In this document: one piece after another, positions 11,701 to 25,194 of the stretch
How positions within the stretch are numbered: position 1 is the stretch's first letter
Layout: every line of letters begins with the position of its first letter
NCBI GenBank assembly: GCA_904066235.2
Contig: CAJFCV020000002.1
Location: 8,308,001 to 8,372,000, forward strand
Direction: 5' to 3'
Length of the DNA: 64,000 bases
Origin: Bursaphelenchus xylophilus
Taxonomy: Eukaryota > Nematoda > Chromadorea > Rhabditida > Aphelenchoididae
Notes under the pieces: model-generated
The model's database searches: none
What the model was told of the DNA's origin: nothing
Seen by the model: the letters and a program-made list of their open reading frames with translations, nothing else
Program-made: the position numbers and the translations under genes

Positions 11701-12339
11701 GAAATGACATGGAGAAGATGGAAGAGGATGGAAATGGAAGAGCACAATGACCGGTAGAGAGTAGAAAAACGGAATGACCAATGGCCGAAGATTTTGAGGC
11801 AATTCAGAGGAAAATTGGAAAATTGAGCGAAGCAAAAGGATATAGCTTGAAGAAAAGTTGATGAAATTACTGTAGTTTCTTGCCGAGGGGGTCATTATGG
11901 CATTTTTGTCAGTCTGAATCTTCTATCCCATACATGGGACCTTCAAAAATTTAGTTTATGCCTTACAAAGGAAGCTGGGAAATTTTTTTTTATTCAAAGA
12001 TTTTTGTAGACAAAAAACTATGGAAAATGAGCGGAGACTATCAGAGAAAAATTGCTTTTGTCAAGTCCTTTCTGAGCCCTCAAAAAACATGTGTTATCCA
12101 ACTATGTATAATCACGATGCCTGGAGAAAAACGCCTGCTTTGCACGTTTCTAGGGACCTTCTAAATCAGCGTTGAGCTTTGTCAAAAGCAGTTCTTAGCG
12201 CTCCCCAAACAACTTCAAGATTCATCCCAATTTCCCTATCAAATCAGTCCTTCAATGACATCCATTGTCCATTCACTTCAACCCTTTTGATTCCTTAACC
12301 TTTGCACTTTTGGATTTCCGATCTCCTTTCGCAAGGAGT

Positions 12340-12600
12340 CGCCAGAACCCAAAAAACTAAACGAAAAAACGGCTGCCCTTATAAAAAGTGTCACCCCGTG
12401 CGTGGCCTTCCTTTTTGTGACCGGCTAACCCCGTTCGCCCCGCAAATTGTCCATTGTCCATAAACGGAACATCCGAAGAAATCGGCGGACAAAAAGTGTC
12501 GCGCTTCGACGGTTTTCTGGCCTCATTACCCACATTTTATGCACGCAGCGGTTTTTTGGAAGGCCGGAGGTGAGATCAGAAGAGATGTGGTCATTCGGAG
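12340..12600. promoter_or_regulatory. GC-rich island with AAAAAACGGCTG and inverted CAGCGGTTTTTT
   Basis: AAAAAACGGCTG is at 12364-12375 and, 170 bp on in inverse orientation, TTTTATGCACGCAGCGGTTT with its T run ends near 12557. The segment between is GC-rich (GTGACCGGC, CGCCCCGC). The convergent motif pair resembles that of the neighbouring island at 11.5-11.7 kb. Confidence 0.35.
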
Positions 12601-14338
12601 AAGATACTGGCAAAAGGACAAAGTAAAATATAGGCCATCACAGCCTATATGACCTTATTTCTACTCTCATACTCAAGTTCGATTCGAAAACATCACGTAA
12701 CAAGACTTTTAGCAAAATTCCCCGAACCAAAAAGTAACCATAAACTCTTGTTTCTTTCTCCCCATTGCACAACTCTTTACACTCCGAATGCAAGGTGTCA
12801 GCGAGTAAAACCCGCCTTGATTCATCAATCAAGGACCCTCTCCGTTGCCATTATCTTACTGTCCCTTTAATCTTGATGTTTTATCAACGCTTTCAGTTTT
12901 TAGTGTTCGGGGGGAAAAACCACCTTAACGGAAGAGAAAAGAAATAAAACCAGGGAGATAAAGTAAATGGCGATTAGAAATAAACTATAACGAGATGGTG
13001 AAACGTTCTTGGTGTTACAAAGAGACAATAAATTCGTTCTTAAAGTCCAATGTATAAATTATTTTCTAAAGGTTTTAGTCATGAACAACGGTCTGTAGCT
13101 CGCTCTTTGCAAGGTCAACCATTACATCCAGTAGTCCCTGTAGACCAAAAGATTACGAAAATGGATAGAGACGGCTAGAGAAAAAAAGAATTTGTTGGCC
13201 ATTCCGGATCTTCTTTTCTTCTGTAAACATATGTAGATGCTTTTGTCAGCGCTGAACTCGATACTCACAACAAATTATTATTATTAATATTCCGGGGCCA
13301 TTATAATTTCTATGGATGACTTCGTTAAGCCAAGAAATGTTGACCATTTTTCATTTGACATAAACTATATTACTATACCTACAGTTATAAACCCCCTACC
13401 CCATTAATCACCCGTCCCTGGGTCTAGAATTCTTACTGCATGGTTTTTACATTGTTTCTACCATTTTCCCCACCACCTGATACATAAAGTGGAGTGCAAA
13501 GTGAGCCGAACACTGTGTAAATTGTTGCTAATCTCATCGTGACCTTCATTACGCCCAGGATCCTTGCAAAAAGTGTTCCGAATCATATGGTGCGCTATAT
13601 TTGTACAATTTGGTGGGTTAATCATCAAAGTCATAAAAACAAAAGAATGTTTTAGAGTTGCGGGTCACGTGAAAGGAGGAGTGAGTTTCAAAATACACGG
13701 ATTCTCGAGAAGAGATCACTTCGGGCTGATTTACAGAGAAGTAACGAGAGAGAAGAGTGCAGTTTGGATGGTAGCGGGAGCTGATGTTGATAAAGTTTGG
13801 ACTTTCTAGACTTCCGACAATTTTTGATCCCGTGAAATAGTGCAAAACAATATGTAATCAAAACGTGAAAGGAAGAAAAAAATTAGTTTTCGGCTGGAAA
13901 AGTCTTCAAATTTCGCATACTAAGTGCGCGACTAGCAACGATGGAAATGAAGAAAACATGACAAAGATTTTTAAGAGGTCTACGTAGTTTTTAGCTGGTG
14001 GATGCCACTGAGATCTCTTGATCAACTTCTTGTGGACTTCTGTATTCAGGATTTGGCTGTATAGACGTATGTAATACGGGGTTTTTCAAAAGGTCTTTTT
14101 TTGGCACAAAAGTCAACAAAATTCAAAAAACATTTTTTCTCGGTCTCTGTTCTAGAGAGATCGTACAAAAATTTAATCAAACCCCAAAAAGCTAAGTTAA
14201 AAATCTCGACAAATAATAAGCGACTCAAGAACATATTTTTTGAACACAAAGATTTGTACCAGATCTTCTGAATTCGTCCATATTTTACTCACAAGTCAAA
14301 TTCTGAGCCCTTCCACCACCACTATCTAATAACCATAC

Positions 14339-14489
14339 CTTGATATTGCTATTTTCGTCCTCATCCCCATCCGTTCGTATAAAAAAGGCGCTAGCCACAG
14401 TGACCATGGTACGCGGATCATTTTCATTCATCATCTCTTTCTCCTCGTCCGAAAGTGTCATCCTGCCCAACCTTTGCAGAATACGGTAA
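14339..14489 (-). CDS. Candidate orphan exon (acidic), possible alternative 5' exon of lin-29-like gene
   Basis: The open segment reads YRILQRLGRMTLSDEEKEMM and continues with an acidic stretch to DEDENSNIK. It ends at a GTATGG donor in phase 0. A C-rich acceptor (GTCCCCAG) sits at 14490, or translation could begin at the internal ATG 14461. Phase 0 matches the start of the first zinc-finger exon of the lin-29-like gene (9305), so it could serve as an alternative N terminus. The composition (Glu/Asp/Met-rich, no low-complexity DNA) looks coding. It could equally belong to another gene. Confidence 0.35.
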
Positions 14490-17400
14490 CTGGGGACGGT
14501 AATAGTAGTCAGAAAAAATGCGGCCGTTCAAGAGTGTTGCAAAAACTCGAGATAATGCGAAAATGTAAATGGCTCGGGTAAAAAGAGGCCCTTAGGGTCT
14601 AAACGGAGGGGCGTGTCCTCAAGCGCTGTTGTAGATGTCGCTTACAACTCAAGATGTTTATAATAGACAATAGGCAATGGAATTTAATGGAAAGGCGGGG
14701 CGAAATAGTGCACTATAGCAGCTAATTATAGGTCAAGGTAGCCATGTATATAAAAGTGTATAATTAGAGAGACGGTACATTCCGATGGGGTCGAAAATGT
14801 AACGGTAATTGCTATGGAATTTCTAAATTTTACCGTGTAAATTTTGAAAGGATCTGAGATGATCAGGAAAGTAAGTTCTTTGCTTTTGACAGAAAAGACA
14901 AGCTTGGGACCGCTTAGAAAGTCATATCATGTAAGGCATGGATTTCTTGACGCTTGGTATTTTTTAAGATAAGGACTTTATGGAGAAGCCAATAGATCCA
15001 GAGCTTAAGTTTTGCAAAGACTGTCGAGGTGTTCATATCTCCAATCGCTTAAAGATACACTTTGCAACACAAAGATTACTGAGGTATACCCCAAAATGGT
15101 CTGACTTGACCACATTTCCCCTCATTATCTATAGTCTGCTATAGATTGAATATCTCAGTTTTTCTGCAAAGCGCTTGTCAAAAAATTCAAGAACTTATTA
15201 GGTAATCTATTTTTATCATTTCAGAGACATTGAAGGAGAATCTGATATACAACTTGAAAGAATTTCCATTTTTTATCCTGTTTTAGACATCAGCTGGCTG
15301 CATGGAACTAAAAAAACATTTCTCAGAATTTTCGACGCTGCTTGTAAGTCACAGTGAGTCAGTTGACAGAGTAGACCCTCTGAGTCACCCTTCAAATCGC
15401 TTCCACCTACCGTTGCATTCACAATTTCGAAATATGGCACGGAGCTACCGTACTTACAGCCTGTCATAGGGCTGGAGACCTTTGCAACTGTTCATTTGTC
15501 ACCCGATTTACACTCAACTTTATAGTAGTTATTCCACGGCATCTTGACCGCCGGCATTCAAATGTTTGGTGCCTTAATTGCCTTGCACTCTTATGCTCCA
15601 AGTATTATATCTTTCATACGCTTAAAGTGCAGCGTCTCAAGTCATAAGATGGGAATGTAAAACTGTGGAATTGTAGACGAGTATAAATCATTTAATGGAA
15701 TGCGGCCTATCTTGACATTCCAGTCTTGTTATTCAAACTATTTATTATCTACTTGAACTTCTTTTGTCTGCTGCTTGTAGGTTAACAGTGGAAATACTAA
15801 GTTACCATCGACGTCTTACAATTCCACATTTGGCCTGGTACGGCCAAGGAATTGTTTTGGAAGGGGGTGCAGCTTTTGTGATGCATTATTGTTGTGTTTG
15901 AAAGGAAACGAGGAGGAAAGAAAGAGGTGTAGTGAGCAAACGAAAAGGTGTAAGGTGCCAAAATGAGGAGAGAACAATTGGCAATGATTCATATACGAAA
16001 CAATAGAGAGGCAAGTCGAGAAAAATACTTGAGAATTTGGACAAAATTACGGTGACATTGAATGAATACAGATTAAAAAAGAGAAGGGATCCATACTTAA
16101 GGATAGGTTTTCAGATTCGAAAATGATGTACGATAAATGCATGAATTTTGATTGTGCTTGGCAAACAGTATGTTAATTAGGGCATGCTGCATTCCAATAA
16201 TACAATAAACTTAAGTCAAAACATTGAGATTAAGGTTGCTTCGGAGAAAGAATTTTTCTACGACCGGCACTCCTCATTTCTCATAATCTTACGTCGACAA
16301 ATACCGCTGAATATGTCAGCTGTCTCAGGAAAGCAAGAGTTGAAATTTCGGGCATAGATTTATGATCTAGGCAAGAAAATATATCCAAAAATGAAGAAAT
16401 CCTGTGATGGTTTTGTATGTTAAACAGCTTCTTTACGTTCAAATCGCTTCTATCCGATTTTTCGGCGAAATGCTTGGTGATACAGTCTTGCACCCATGAC
16501 AGTGTGTTTTATCTCCTCCACAATTACATCAAAATCTTGTGATTTGCCGAGACCTCTCTAAAAAAAACGAAACGCCATTCACCTATGATACATGTAATTT
16601 ATACTTTTTTTGTCCCGTGTTTCTTTATAATGTAGTAAGAAGATGGGAGTCAGGTGGCCAAGCCCTTAGGGCCTAATTACTATGATGAAAAACGTACAAA
16701 CAGCGCGCCGCCTACAATACTCCCCTCCGGCTATTTAATTCGAAACCGCAGGCTTGGAATGCTGAAGGTCGTCGGAAATAAATGTAAAGAGAACATGCAC
16801 TTTTGCGGGTAAAAAGTTGCAGTAATTTTGTGAATTGTAGTGTTCGTATGGCGTCTACAAGGGCGTAACAAACAAATGAGAGACGATATAAGTGTCTTTG
16901 TGTTTGATATGGTATTTAAAAATTTTAGAGATGATAGGGACGGGAAGTGGGGCCAAAATGGGAGAGGTAGGCCTAGAGGTATCCAAAAATGAGATGTGGG
17001 TTGATTGAAGAGTTTGCTGTTAATGAAAAAAAGATCTCTAATGTGATCCGTGAAGTCTTATGGAGCTCTGAAAAACTGGCGTTTAAAAAAAAGCAGAGGT
17101 TCATTATCGTTGCCAGTTCAAAGCACAAATTGCGATAAATCTTGACGCCAATTGGGATAGGAATTCTTCAATTATAAGACATACACAAAGCCTATGCAAA
17201 AGTCATCGAAAAATGATGGTAGGAAATTATTTACTATAAAAACCCAATGACTTGGCGTAAAGATAAAAGATCATAACGAAATTAATTCTACTCATTTTTT
17301 CCACAGAAATCATTGAATACCCTAAGGATATCACTACCCAGACATATCCAAAATTTTAGAGGCTATTCGTAATCCAGTGGATGCCTATGAAAAATGTCAT

Positions 17401-20024
17401 GTAAACAGATCTTTTCGTATTTTGGCACATCAAGTTGCTATTATTATAAAACTACGGCCTTTTGCCAAAACATTATTCGAAAGACCACAAATTACATCAC
17501 TACGAATTCCCCGAAACTAAACAACTTTTAGCACTTCCTAATCTCTCATTCGCCCGCTTTACCAAAACCTTCTTTCCCTTGACATTTTTGTAAATTTAAC
17601 AGTAAACCAGATCGCTCCAAAAAACAAGATAACCTTTCGGATCGCCAGTGTAAACTCGTATCACAATAACCGCAACATTTTTGGTCGAAAAAAAGGTTTT
17701 TAAAATTCAAAAAATGAGTTGAAGTCGTTGTACAGCAGTCCTTGTAAGCTGTTACCGCCTTCGGACAAGCAAGAGTGCAAAGAACACCAAGTGCCTGAGG
17801 GCGGAAACCCTCTTTCCGTGACCGACTTTTTCAATCGCTTTTGACGTGAGGAGAATGGCCGAAAAAGTAATGGGGACCCTGCAAAAAGGGGGCTCGGGAT
17901 TCGGTTGTAATACGCCTGATGAGTTACATTTCGGTGTAGGTCGGGTGTAAAAGAAGAACGTTTCATCTGTGAGCAATTACTTGATCCGAAAAGGAGTGTA
18001 AAACATGCTTGGCTAAAGCTCTCATTCGAGGCACAGGGCCTGCAACTTTGCTCAAAGGATCAAGTTAGTGAGGGAAGGATAAAAAGAAATGGGCTTCTTT
18101 TGATCCTCTAGGTTTTGTGAAAGTTTGAAAAGTTTACTGAGTAAAAAATCAGGTCAAGTCGCTTTCGATATGGCCGTACAAAACTCGGACAGCTCTTTTT
18201 GCCAATTTTTTGCGAGTACACTCAAAATATTCAACGATGTTCGCAGATGAGAGAAGGTTCTGAGAATGGAAAGAGTCGGACAGAAAAATTGACCACGTCT
18301 TTTTGAATGATACATAAAAAGAAGTAAAATTTTGCTCTCTTCCCGTGATAAAAACGATAATTTACTGGTTACAAACATTCAAAAAACCCGGCGTTTTTAG
18401 AGATTTAGAACCCCGTTCTTTTTGCTAGCCACAGCCTAAACATCTCTACTGTATAGTACAAAGGGCTGGTCCGGCCTTCAGCAAGATCCTCGCTAACTCC
18501 ATCGAAAATCAAAAGACGCCCAAGACCCGGTATTTCCCTAATTGTAAGATCTCGGCCAATAGCCCACAAACACTGAATAAACACAACAAAATTAAAAACC
18601 ACATTTGCCACTTAGATTATCCCCTTAACACTAATCTCCGTATTCAGCACCGTGTACTTTTTCTGCAATGCCCTCAAGGTTTGGTCGTTAACAAAAAAGT
18701 GGAGCGAAATGAAAAACGGGCGGCTTCGGACAATTTTCGAGACGTTCGCTTTTTCGACGTTGGTGGTCCTGCCCAAGAAAACCCCCCGGTTTTTATGTGA
18801 CCAATGAGTTTTGGGAGGGAAAAAGCATTTCCGAAATTTATGTCCACAGAATTTGGCGACTGATAAACGCCACATTGCGATCCCCGCGGCATTGTTTCCT
18901 GGGCTTTCTATGGATAATAAGTGAAAAACACGGTAAAATTAGTCGATTAAAAAGAGGGATTACTATTTAAGGAGGAAGGAAGTTACTTAATCGAATTTGC
19001 TAGACCGAAAAATTTAGGTTAAGGCGATTCGGAGGCCTCTCCGCAGAACGCGTCAAAACTCTATGACTCCAAAATGCCCTCAGGTCTTGGGAGTTGCACA
19101 GTTCCTTAAAACAGCCGCGATTTTCCCCACTTTTAAGTCGTAAACTTTTTTTACTCAATCGGGAAAAAAGTTTATGCCAAGATAAAAAAAATGTCACTCG
19201 GACCACACAAAAAATGTTTATTCAACTTTTTACGGCCCACTTTTACAAAAATGGAACCGGGTTCGTAAAAACGATCGTGTAGCGCATATCCGCATCGTAA
19301 AAACCGTAAGAAAACTGTAAATTCGCTGAGGGCGATCAATGGTGTTTGAGGTACCGTATCTAAAGGTGGCAGTCGGCGTATGTTACTAGCGGAATAGCAA
19401 AAATCATTTTGAAAAAATTGAAAAATACTATTTTGTGGAAAAGTCTGAATTTTCGACTTATTAAAGTTGCCCGCGGCAAAAGAGTTTTTTCTTGAAACCT
19501 TAGTTAAATATTCTACATAGGTCACATATAAATTGCTGAAAATTTTGGCTCGCCTTTTTGAGAAACACCGGAGATATTCAATCAAAGATTTTTTAGACGA
19601 GAGATCATGGAAAATATGGAGAGACGGTCAGAGAAGAAATATTTTTGTCTGTATGCCTCTCAATTTTGCTGGGAAGACCCTAATTGCAATTATTCTCATT
19701 TTAAGCCTTTTTTATGCCATATTTTCCGTTTCCTGCATAATTTTGCCCATCTGACGTCGCTCTCATAACAAACCAGGAAAAGCCGTAAAGAGGAGGCCCC
19801 CACCCTTTTCCTCCCTTCCCAAGTTGTAGTTGTATTTTTGCTTGAAATGATCTTAAACTGTTTTCTGTTTTTGGAGGGAAAAATACAAGATTGGAGCGGG
19901 GTTTTAAAGTCAAAATATAACTTTTAGTCCCTCAAAGCGAGCACAACAAAACTTTCACAATACAGCATCTGCATCCGATACGAATGCTTGAAGCTTAAAT
20001 TCACATTCAAATTGACAAACATAC
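14490..20024. other. Non-coding stretch
   Basis: I see no gene. GC-richer patches at 17750-17960 and 18620-18900 carry A/T-run plus GC motifs but little else. There is one open frame of 64 codons at 15273-15467 without supporting splice signals. Confidence 0.4.
18620..18900. promoter_or_regulatory. GC-rich island with GTTTTTATG and CCAAT box
   Basis: GGTTTTTATGTGACCAATGA occurs at 18788-18807, a TATA-like T run followed within a few bases by a CCAAT box. The arrangement is nearly repeated at 22667-22683. The island also has ACGGGCGGC and AACCCCCCGG. A promoter-like or enhancer module is inferred. Confidence 0.3.
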
Positions 20025-20155
20025 CTTGCTCAATCCGGTGGACCAATCGCTCATTCTATTCTCGTCGTTCCACGCGAAGTCCTCAATTGTGGGCACAATT
20101 TTGGCGACGGGTTTCGGGTACTTTTTAAAAATCAAATTTCGAGGACCAGCACCAG
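20025..20155 (-). CDS. Candidate orphan exon (LIFKKYPKPVAKIVPTIEDF)
   Basis: A 131-nt segment opens after the acceptor TTGTCTCAG and closes at AAG/GTATGT. It reads GAGPRNLIFKKYPKPVAK, then IVPTIEDFAWNDENRMSDW, then STGLSK, without stop codons and with even codon use. It begins in phase 1 and ends in phase 0. An upstream 55-nt segment (20213-20267, ITPKISIFKFPESDCTTI) would join in phase but has a weak GTGAAT donor. The phase-0 end allows direct joining to the first zinc-finger exon of the lin-29-like gene 10.7 kb downstream. No family is recognised. Confidence 0.4.
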
Positions 20156-20570
20156 CTGAGACAAGATGTTTATTGTCGAGTTACAACAATCTTTTTGCGT
20201 TTTAACATTCACAAATTGTAGTACAATCAGATTCAGGGAACTTGAATATTGAGATTTTTGGGGTGATCTGAAATTACAAAGAAATTAAAAATGAGAAAAA
20301 AAAGTTTTCAAAAAAATGCAAAGTAAAAAATGTGGGTCAGTCTCGTTCAACACCATATAAATTACGATGAAAAGCAATCTACATGTAAGAAAATGTAAGA
20401 TCTCTAGCAAATAAAGTACTTTTTAATAAGCATCTAAGAAATCGCTTCTATTTAAAATTTTGTTCTCTGCCTCTCCCAATTTCCAGTAGTCCCTCGCCCA
20501 AGCCAACACAATTAGACTTTTACGCGAAAGTAAATGTAAATGTCGCCGGCGCTGACCACACAATCAGTTT

Positions 20571-21071
20571 TTAGATGTAATAAAATGTAAAGGGCTTTAA
20601 ATTGAATGGCTGTCCAATATGCCTATGACAAATTGTTATAATGTCCGACTTGGGACAAATTCCGACCAGTTTTTTTAGCGGAATTCGCTGGACAGATTTT
20701 GGGGTACTATAGACGACCATAAAATATGGTAGATCTTGGAGGGTTCTGTGGATTGAAAAGTTGAAAAAGGATGCTTGGAAAATCCAGAGGTCAAGTTCAA
20801 AGGTCGAGTAATGGCGAAAAATCACATAGAAAGGAAAAAAGTCAGCGATTAATAAGCAATATATTCTTGAGCGTTGTCCAAAGTTTGCATAAAGTAAACT
20901 GACCAAGTTATAAAAAATTTTAATGTGCGCTTTGACGCTGACAATTGAGAGACATTCCACAGCCTTCGCAGACAAGAAGCCATCAGGAGACACGCTTAGA
21001 AAAATCGCTTTTTTGGCCAAATCTTTGTGACTTATGCGAGCGAAAACTTTTTGACAATGAAAGGAGTCCAT
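20571..21071 (-). CDS. Uncertain 166-codon intronless ORF
   Basis: This is the longest ATG-started frame on either strand of the 10.9-45.7 kb stretch that is not in a GC-rich island. It begins MDSFHCQKVFARISHKDLAK and has a weak F-box-like look at the N terminus (VFARISHKDLAK), then is rich in Phe, Ile, Leu and Tyr. The ATG has no obvious TATA box. It could be a divergent single-exon gene, a decayed one, or chance. Confidence 0.2.
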   Translation of the reverse strand: MDSFHCQKVFARISHKDLAKKAIFLSVSPDGFLSAKAVECLSIVSVKAHIKIFYNLVSLLYANFGQRSRIYCLLIADFFPFYVIFRHYSTFELDLWIFQASFFNFSIHRTLQDLPYFMVVYSTPKSVQRIPLKKLVGICPKSDIITICHRHIGQPFNLKPFTFYYI

Positions 21072-22499
21072 TATTCTATCCTAAGAATCTCGGGGAAATT
21101 CGAATTTCAAGTTTGCCCTAGAGACCTTGGCAGTATCGAAGAATGAAGCTTTAAAATTTTATCAAAGTTTATTACCTTGATTTGTAATAAACACTGTAAA
21201 AATAAATAAATCGATTTTAAAGGGCCTCCAAAATCTTTAACGGCCCATATAAACTTCTTAAAATTACTAAACAAGTTTTTCTTATACCTCAAAGCGCCTA
21301 AAATTTAAAATATTCCACAACGACCTCCCACTACTGTAATCTCAAAGATCCAAGTATATCCCCCAGAACTCCAAGAAAGACCCCACCGAATTCCAAAATT
21401 CCCGTGACAATCATAAAACAAAGCGGATTGGGCGAGAGGGTACAGCTGTAGATCTCAAAGCTCTCTTTGAGATTTATATTTATAAGAATGTTGCAAGGGA
21501 ATCGAGAGTTCGTTAGATCAATTCATTATCAGCTTTATGGGGACACTATATTGTTGGCTGTAATCATGATTAAAGTTGCGTTCGTTAAGAAGGGTTCCTA
21601 TGGTAGATCAAGCAAAAAATGTAAAATACGAGGAAAAAATTAAAATCTAAAAAAAAGATTAAAAAATCATCCAAAAATCTGTCGGAAAATCGATAAGAAT
21701 TTTACCCATCTCACACCGTGAAAGTGCGAGCGACGATGAACGCGCGCGACACTCCGCTCCGCACCATTTTCCGATTTTTTTTTGCTCAAAAATGTCTCTT
21801 CCACCCAATGTTTACTATTCAACGGGTTCTCATCCATTGCAAGGCGTCTTTTGACATCTTGTTAAGACATTTTTTAGTTGATTTATAACTGCTTGAAACG
21901 ATAAGTGGGATCTATTGAGGAAAAAGTCATCAAAATTGGAAGCCAGGGATTTAAATTTGTTTTGAGTCTCGGCTCAAGTTTTTGACCAAATTGGGCAAAA
22001 CAAAACTCGCCGTTTTTTTATCGACCCCTTTTTTTGCTGCTCCAGTTTTTTCTCTCTGTACTCTGATAGGCTGAAATGTTTTGTCCGTTTTTTGTCTCCT
22101 CCATTTTTGCACTTTCTGGGGTTTGATCCCAATTTTTAACAAGATTAGAGGATGTGGAGGTCAAAAGGGAGAATTATGCTATGACTTAGGTTTAGGAAAG
22201 GCAACGAAATAAGATCTGGCAAAACGAAGTTCTTATAAGGTGACTAAACCCAGGTGAGAAATGAGGATCAAAGAAAGTGGGCTTAAAATCGACCAAGAGA
22301 TTAATTTATCAGCATTTTTTTAATCCAGAAATTTGCCTCCGAAAATCAGACCAACTTTTTCCAGCTTCAGGCAAGTGATAGTTCTTTTTAGTCAGTTTGC
22401 TTGATCTCTGATTGCTCAATTCGCCATTACCTCAAAGCATTTCCAAATTTGGACCCTTTCTCCACAGAAATCCCCATTTCTCCCCATGAATTTCAATTC

Positions 22500-22830
22500 T
22501 CCCTGCAGCCGTTTTTTGTGTCCAAATTTCTCCCCTCTCAGCAGTTCTTTTCCACCCCACATTTTTTCAATTCGGATGGTGCGGGTGTACTGGCTGGCAC
22601 GGGGTCTCATCGTCCTCTCCGTTCCTTCAACGTGAGCGGAGCGAAAAAAAGCGACAGGCACGCGACGTTTTTATAGCCAATGAAGAGAAAGTCCGTGTGC
22701 AAAAACGGGAGAAGCAGGCCAATAAAAAAGACGTGGGGGAGCAATTTGATGGCGATTTTCGACAGTAATGCCGAAAGAGAAGGGGATCAGAGGGTGATAG
22801 GTGGAGAAAACAGGCAAGAGACTGTCTCTT
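22500..22830. promoter_or_regulatory. GC-rich island: CAGCCGTTTTTT, GTTTTTATAGCCAATGA
   Basis: CAGCCGTTTTTT lies at 22506-22517, GTTTTTATAGCCAATGA at 22667-22683, and a further CCAAT variant (GGCCAATAAAAAAG) near 22718. The TATA-like and CCAAT elements are in the same relative order as in the 18.8-kb island. Confidence 0.35.
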
Positions 22831-24779
22831 CATCTATCTATGGATAGATGGAAGTGCTTACAAAAAAGAATGAAGTAATTTTGAAATTTCTTTTGATCGG
22901 AAAGATGATCAACGCAGAAAATAGAGCTAAAAGCAACACATTTCCCAAAAAAAGTTAGCTTAATTCCAGCCTTGGTTACTGTAACAATCTTGACCACGTC
23001 GATTAACCACCGAAATAAAAAAAAATATGTCTTAACGAATGATGACAAATCGAGAACTCCAGAATTCCAAAAATATTTTTCGTTTTCTGATCCTCAATTT
23101 CCTCAGCCAAAACCTGAACCCTCAACTTTCCCTCCATCCCTCCCAAAGTCCTTAATCAAACCCCCATCCTTGAACTCTCCCTTTCCCTTTGTAAAAACTC
23201 TCCTGACAGGCCAGTTTTTCCCCATTCCTTTCCTTCAGCGGCGAGAAAACCAATGAGGGTGGGGCATTCCCGCCCGAAAGGGGGAAGGGATTAAAACAGC
23301 TTACATACATGGTGTTTGAAAGACTTTTTATACTTTCATGCACTTTGAAGGCCCAAAAAAAGGGATGGCTGGAGAAAAAGTACAGCGAGAATTTGTAAAT
23401 AAACAGAGAAAAAAGTTGTGGTGATAATCGGAGAAGTTGGGGGAAAGGTTGTATTAATCAAGAGAGTTAAGGCGGCTTGCAGAAGATAAAGCGTGGTAAA
23501 GAGGGTCTGATCAGTCGAGGTGACGCTATAGCCACAATAAAGACGAAAAATTATTTGCAGTGCGGAAGAAGAATGATCATTGATTTTCAAAGAAATGCGT
23601 GCTGGTGGATGACGTTTGATTTTAGCAATTTTTGAAGGCTTATTTTTTGGACTCGGGCCATCTTACAAGGCTAATCTAATTGTCTGTTTTTCAGTCGTAT
23701 AGTTAGTTCAATACCAGCCACTTTTACTTTTTCCCCTCACAGTATCGGAAATAATTACAAATTTGATCGTAATTGCAAGAGAGTACGAGTTAACATCTTC
23801 ATCATAATTAAGCTTGTACTTGTCCAAATTACAGCTTCCAGGTTTAATTCGCGTCTACAACAACCTGTGCCAGGCACAAGTGGTCTTTTTGAGAAAGCTA
23901 CAGTAAATCGTAAGTTGTGGATCAAACTGTTTTAAGCGCCTATTGGAGATTAGTGGTAAATTTGAGAGGCAAAGTAAACGATCAGTTGAGAAGATCTAGG
24001 GTGTACAGAGAAGATTAAAGTTCATGAATTGACATTCCAAAACATTTGTAGGGTTTTGGCATTTTTGAAAATGATTATATTACACTTGGGAAATTGATGA
24101 CTTTACCCAAATTTCATATTAAAAACGCAATAATAGTGGCCAGAATGCAAGCAAATTAAAATGTAAACCCACTTAGGCTCCGTATTTTACAGCTCATTTA
24201 AAAAAATTTTCCCAAAACAAAAAATGTTGCATAATCGTTATAAAAACCGCGCGTTTTCAACATTTTTTTCGAATACTTGAGAGTAAATAGTCGAGAAAAA
24301 ACGGGCTCTCCATTATTTCGAGATCGCGACGATTCGCCCCAGACGAAAAAAGAAAAAAAATCTGCCCCAGATTTGCGGGACGGGTCTTTTGTACTTTTAA
24401 AAAGGCTCCTAGAAAACGGAAGATGAAGTGAGGATGTTGCGAAGTTAATTACTGTAAGTTTTGCAAGGAGTTTTAGTGGCAAAACTGTTTAAAATTGTTA
24501 AGAAATTATGTAAATTTAGCTCTTTTTACATCAAAAATACCATTTTTTAAAAGTCGGAGAACTGGGATCCAGATCCTTTTTTATCACTTGCCCTCAGCAC
24601 CCGCCTCAAAAGACGCCTGATTTTACAAACAAGCCCAATAAAATTTGAAAATCCCTTGGAGAAACGGGGGAAAATACCACCCAACGCCACGAAAACCCAG
24701 ACCCGAAAAAAGTTTGTAAGTAGTGGGCGAGAAAAAAACTGGAATACCCTTACAAGAAAGTTCCTCGTCTTCCCGATGC

Positions 24780-24870
24780 AAAAAGACCACCGCGTCGTTA
24801 AAACCCCCCACTTGCAACCCAACGCCGTGATTCCATTGGTCCGCGTGCATAAAAAACGAGACGGTAGCCG
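24780..24870. promoter_or_regulatory. Island with CCATTGGTCC and GTGCATAAAAAACG
   Basis: On the minus strand the order is TTTTTTATGCACGCGG followed by ACCAATGG, the same TATA-like/CCAAT pairing as in the 18.8 and 22.7 kb islands. No CGGCTG is present, but the A run is followed by CGAGACGG. Confidence 0.3.
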
Positions 24871-25194
24871 AAAGAAAAGGTCAGATCAATCGGAATCGTG
24901 GGCAGGTTGGGCTAGACGTTAGTGATAACGACTGTTTTGGGCTCTATACTTAATTTAAGCGAGTTTAAGAAGATTGCACGGAAGCGCTGGGCGCAGCCTG
25001 CCAATTTTATTTTTCTCGGTTTTTAATGAAATTTATGCAAATTTTTTAGAATTTAATGTAATAAGTAATTGCCTAGCACACAAAAATAAAATTCTACAAC
25101 TTCCGAAATTCTAGTCGCAAGCAGCTATCCTAATTTGTCCAATTTCCCAAAAATCTCGACAAAAAATCTCAAATTACGAAATCCCCAAACAAAA

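Larger units (their letters stand above)
10888..14338. other. Upstream flank of lin-29-like gene, no supported CDS
   Basis: No coding exon is convincing here. The stretch just upstream of 10887 is presumably the proximal promoter of the short transcript. Two GC-richer islands (listed separately) carry the poly-A CGGCTG-type motif. Confidence 0.5.

Noticed and set aside
21720..21780. GC-rich segment (GAACGCGCGCGACACTCC) that could encode a 17-codon minus-strand exon ending at GTGTGA
   Set aside because: The donor is weak, no acceptor chain fits its phase, and it resembles the other GC islands.
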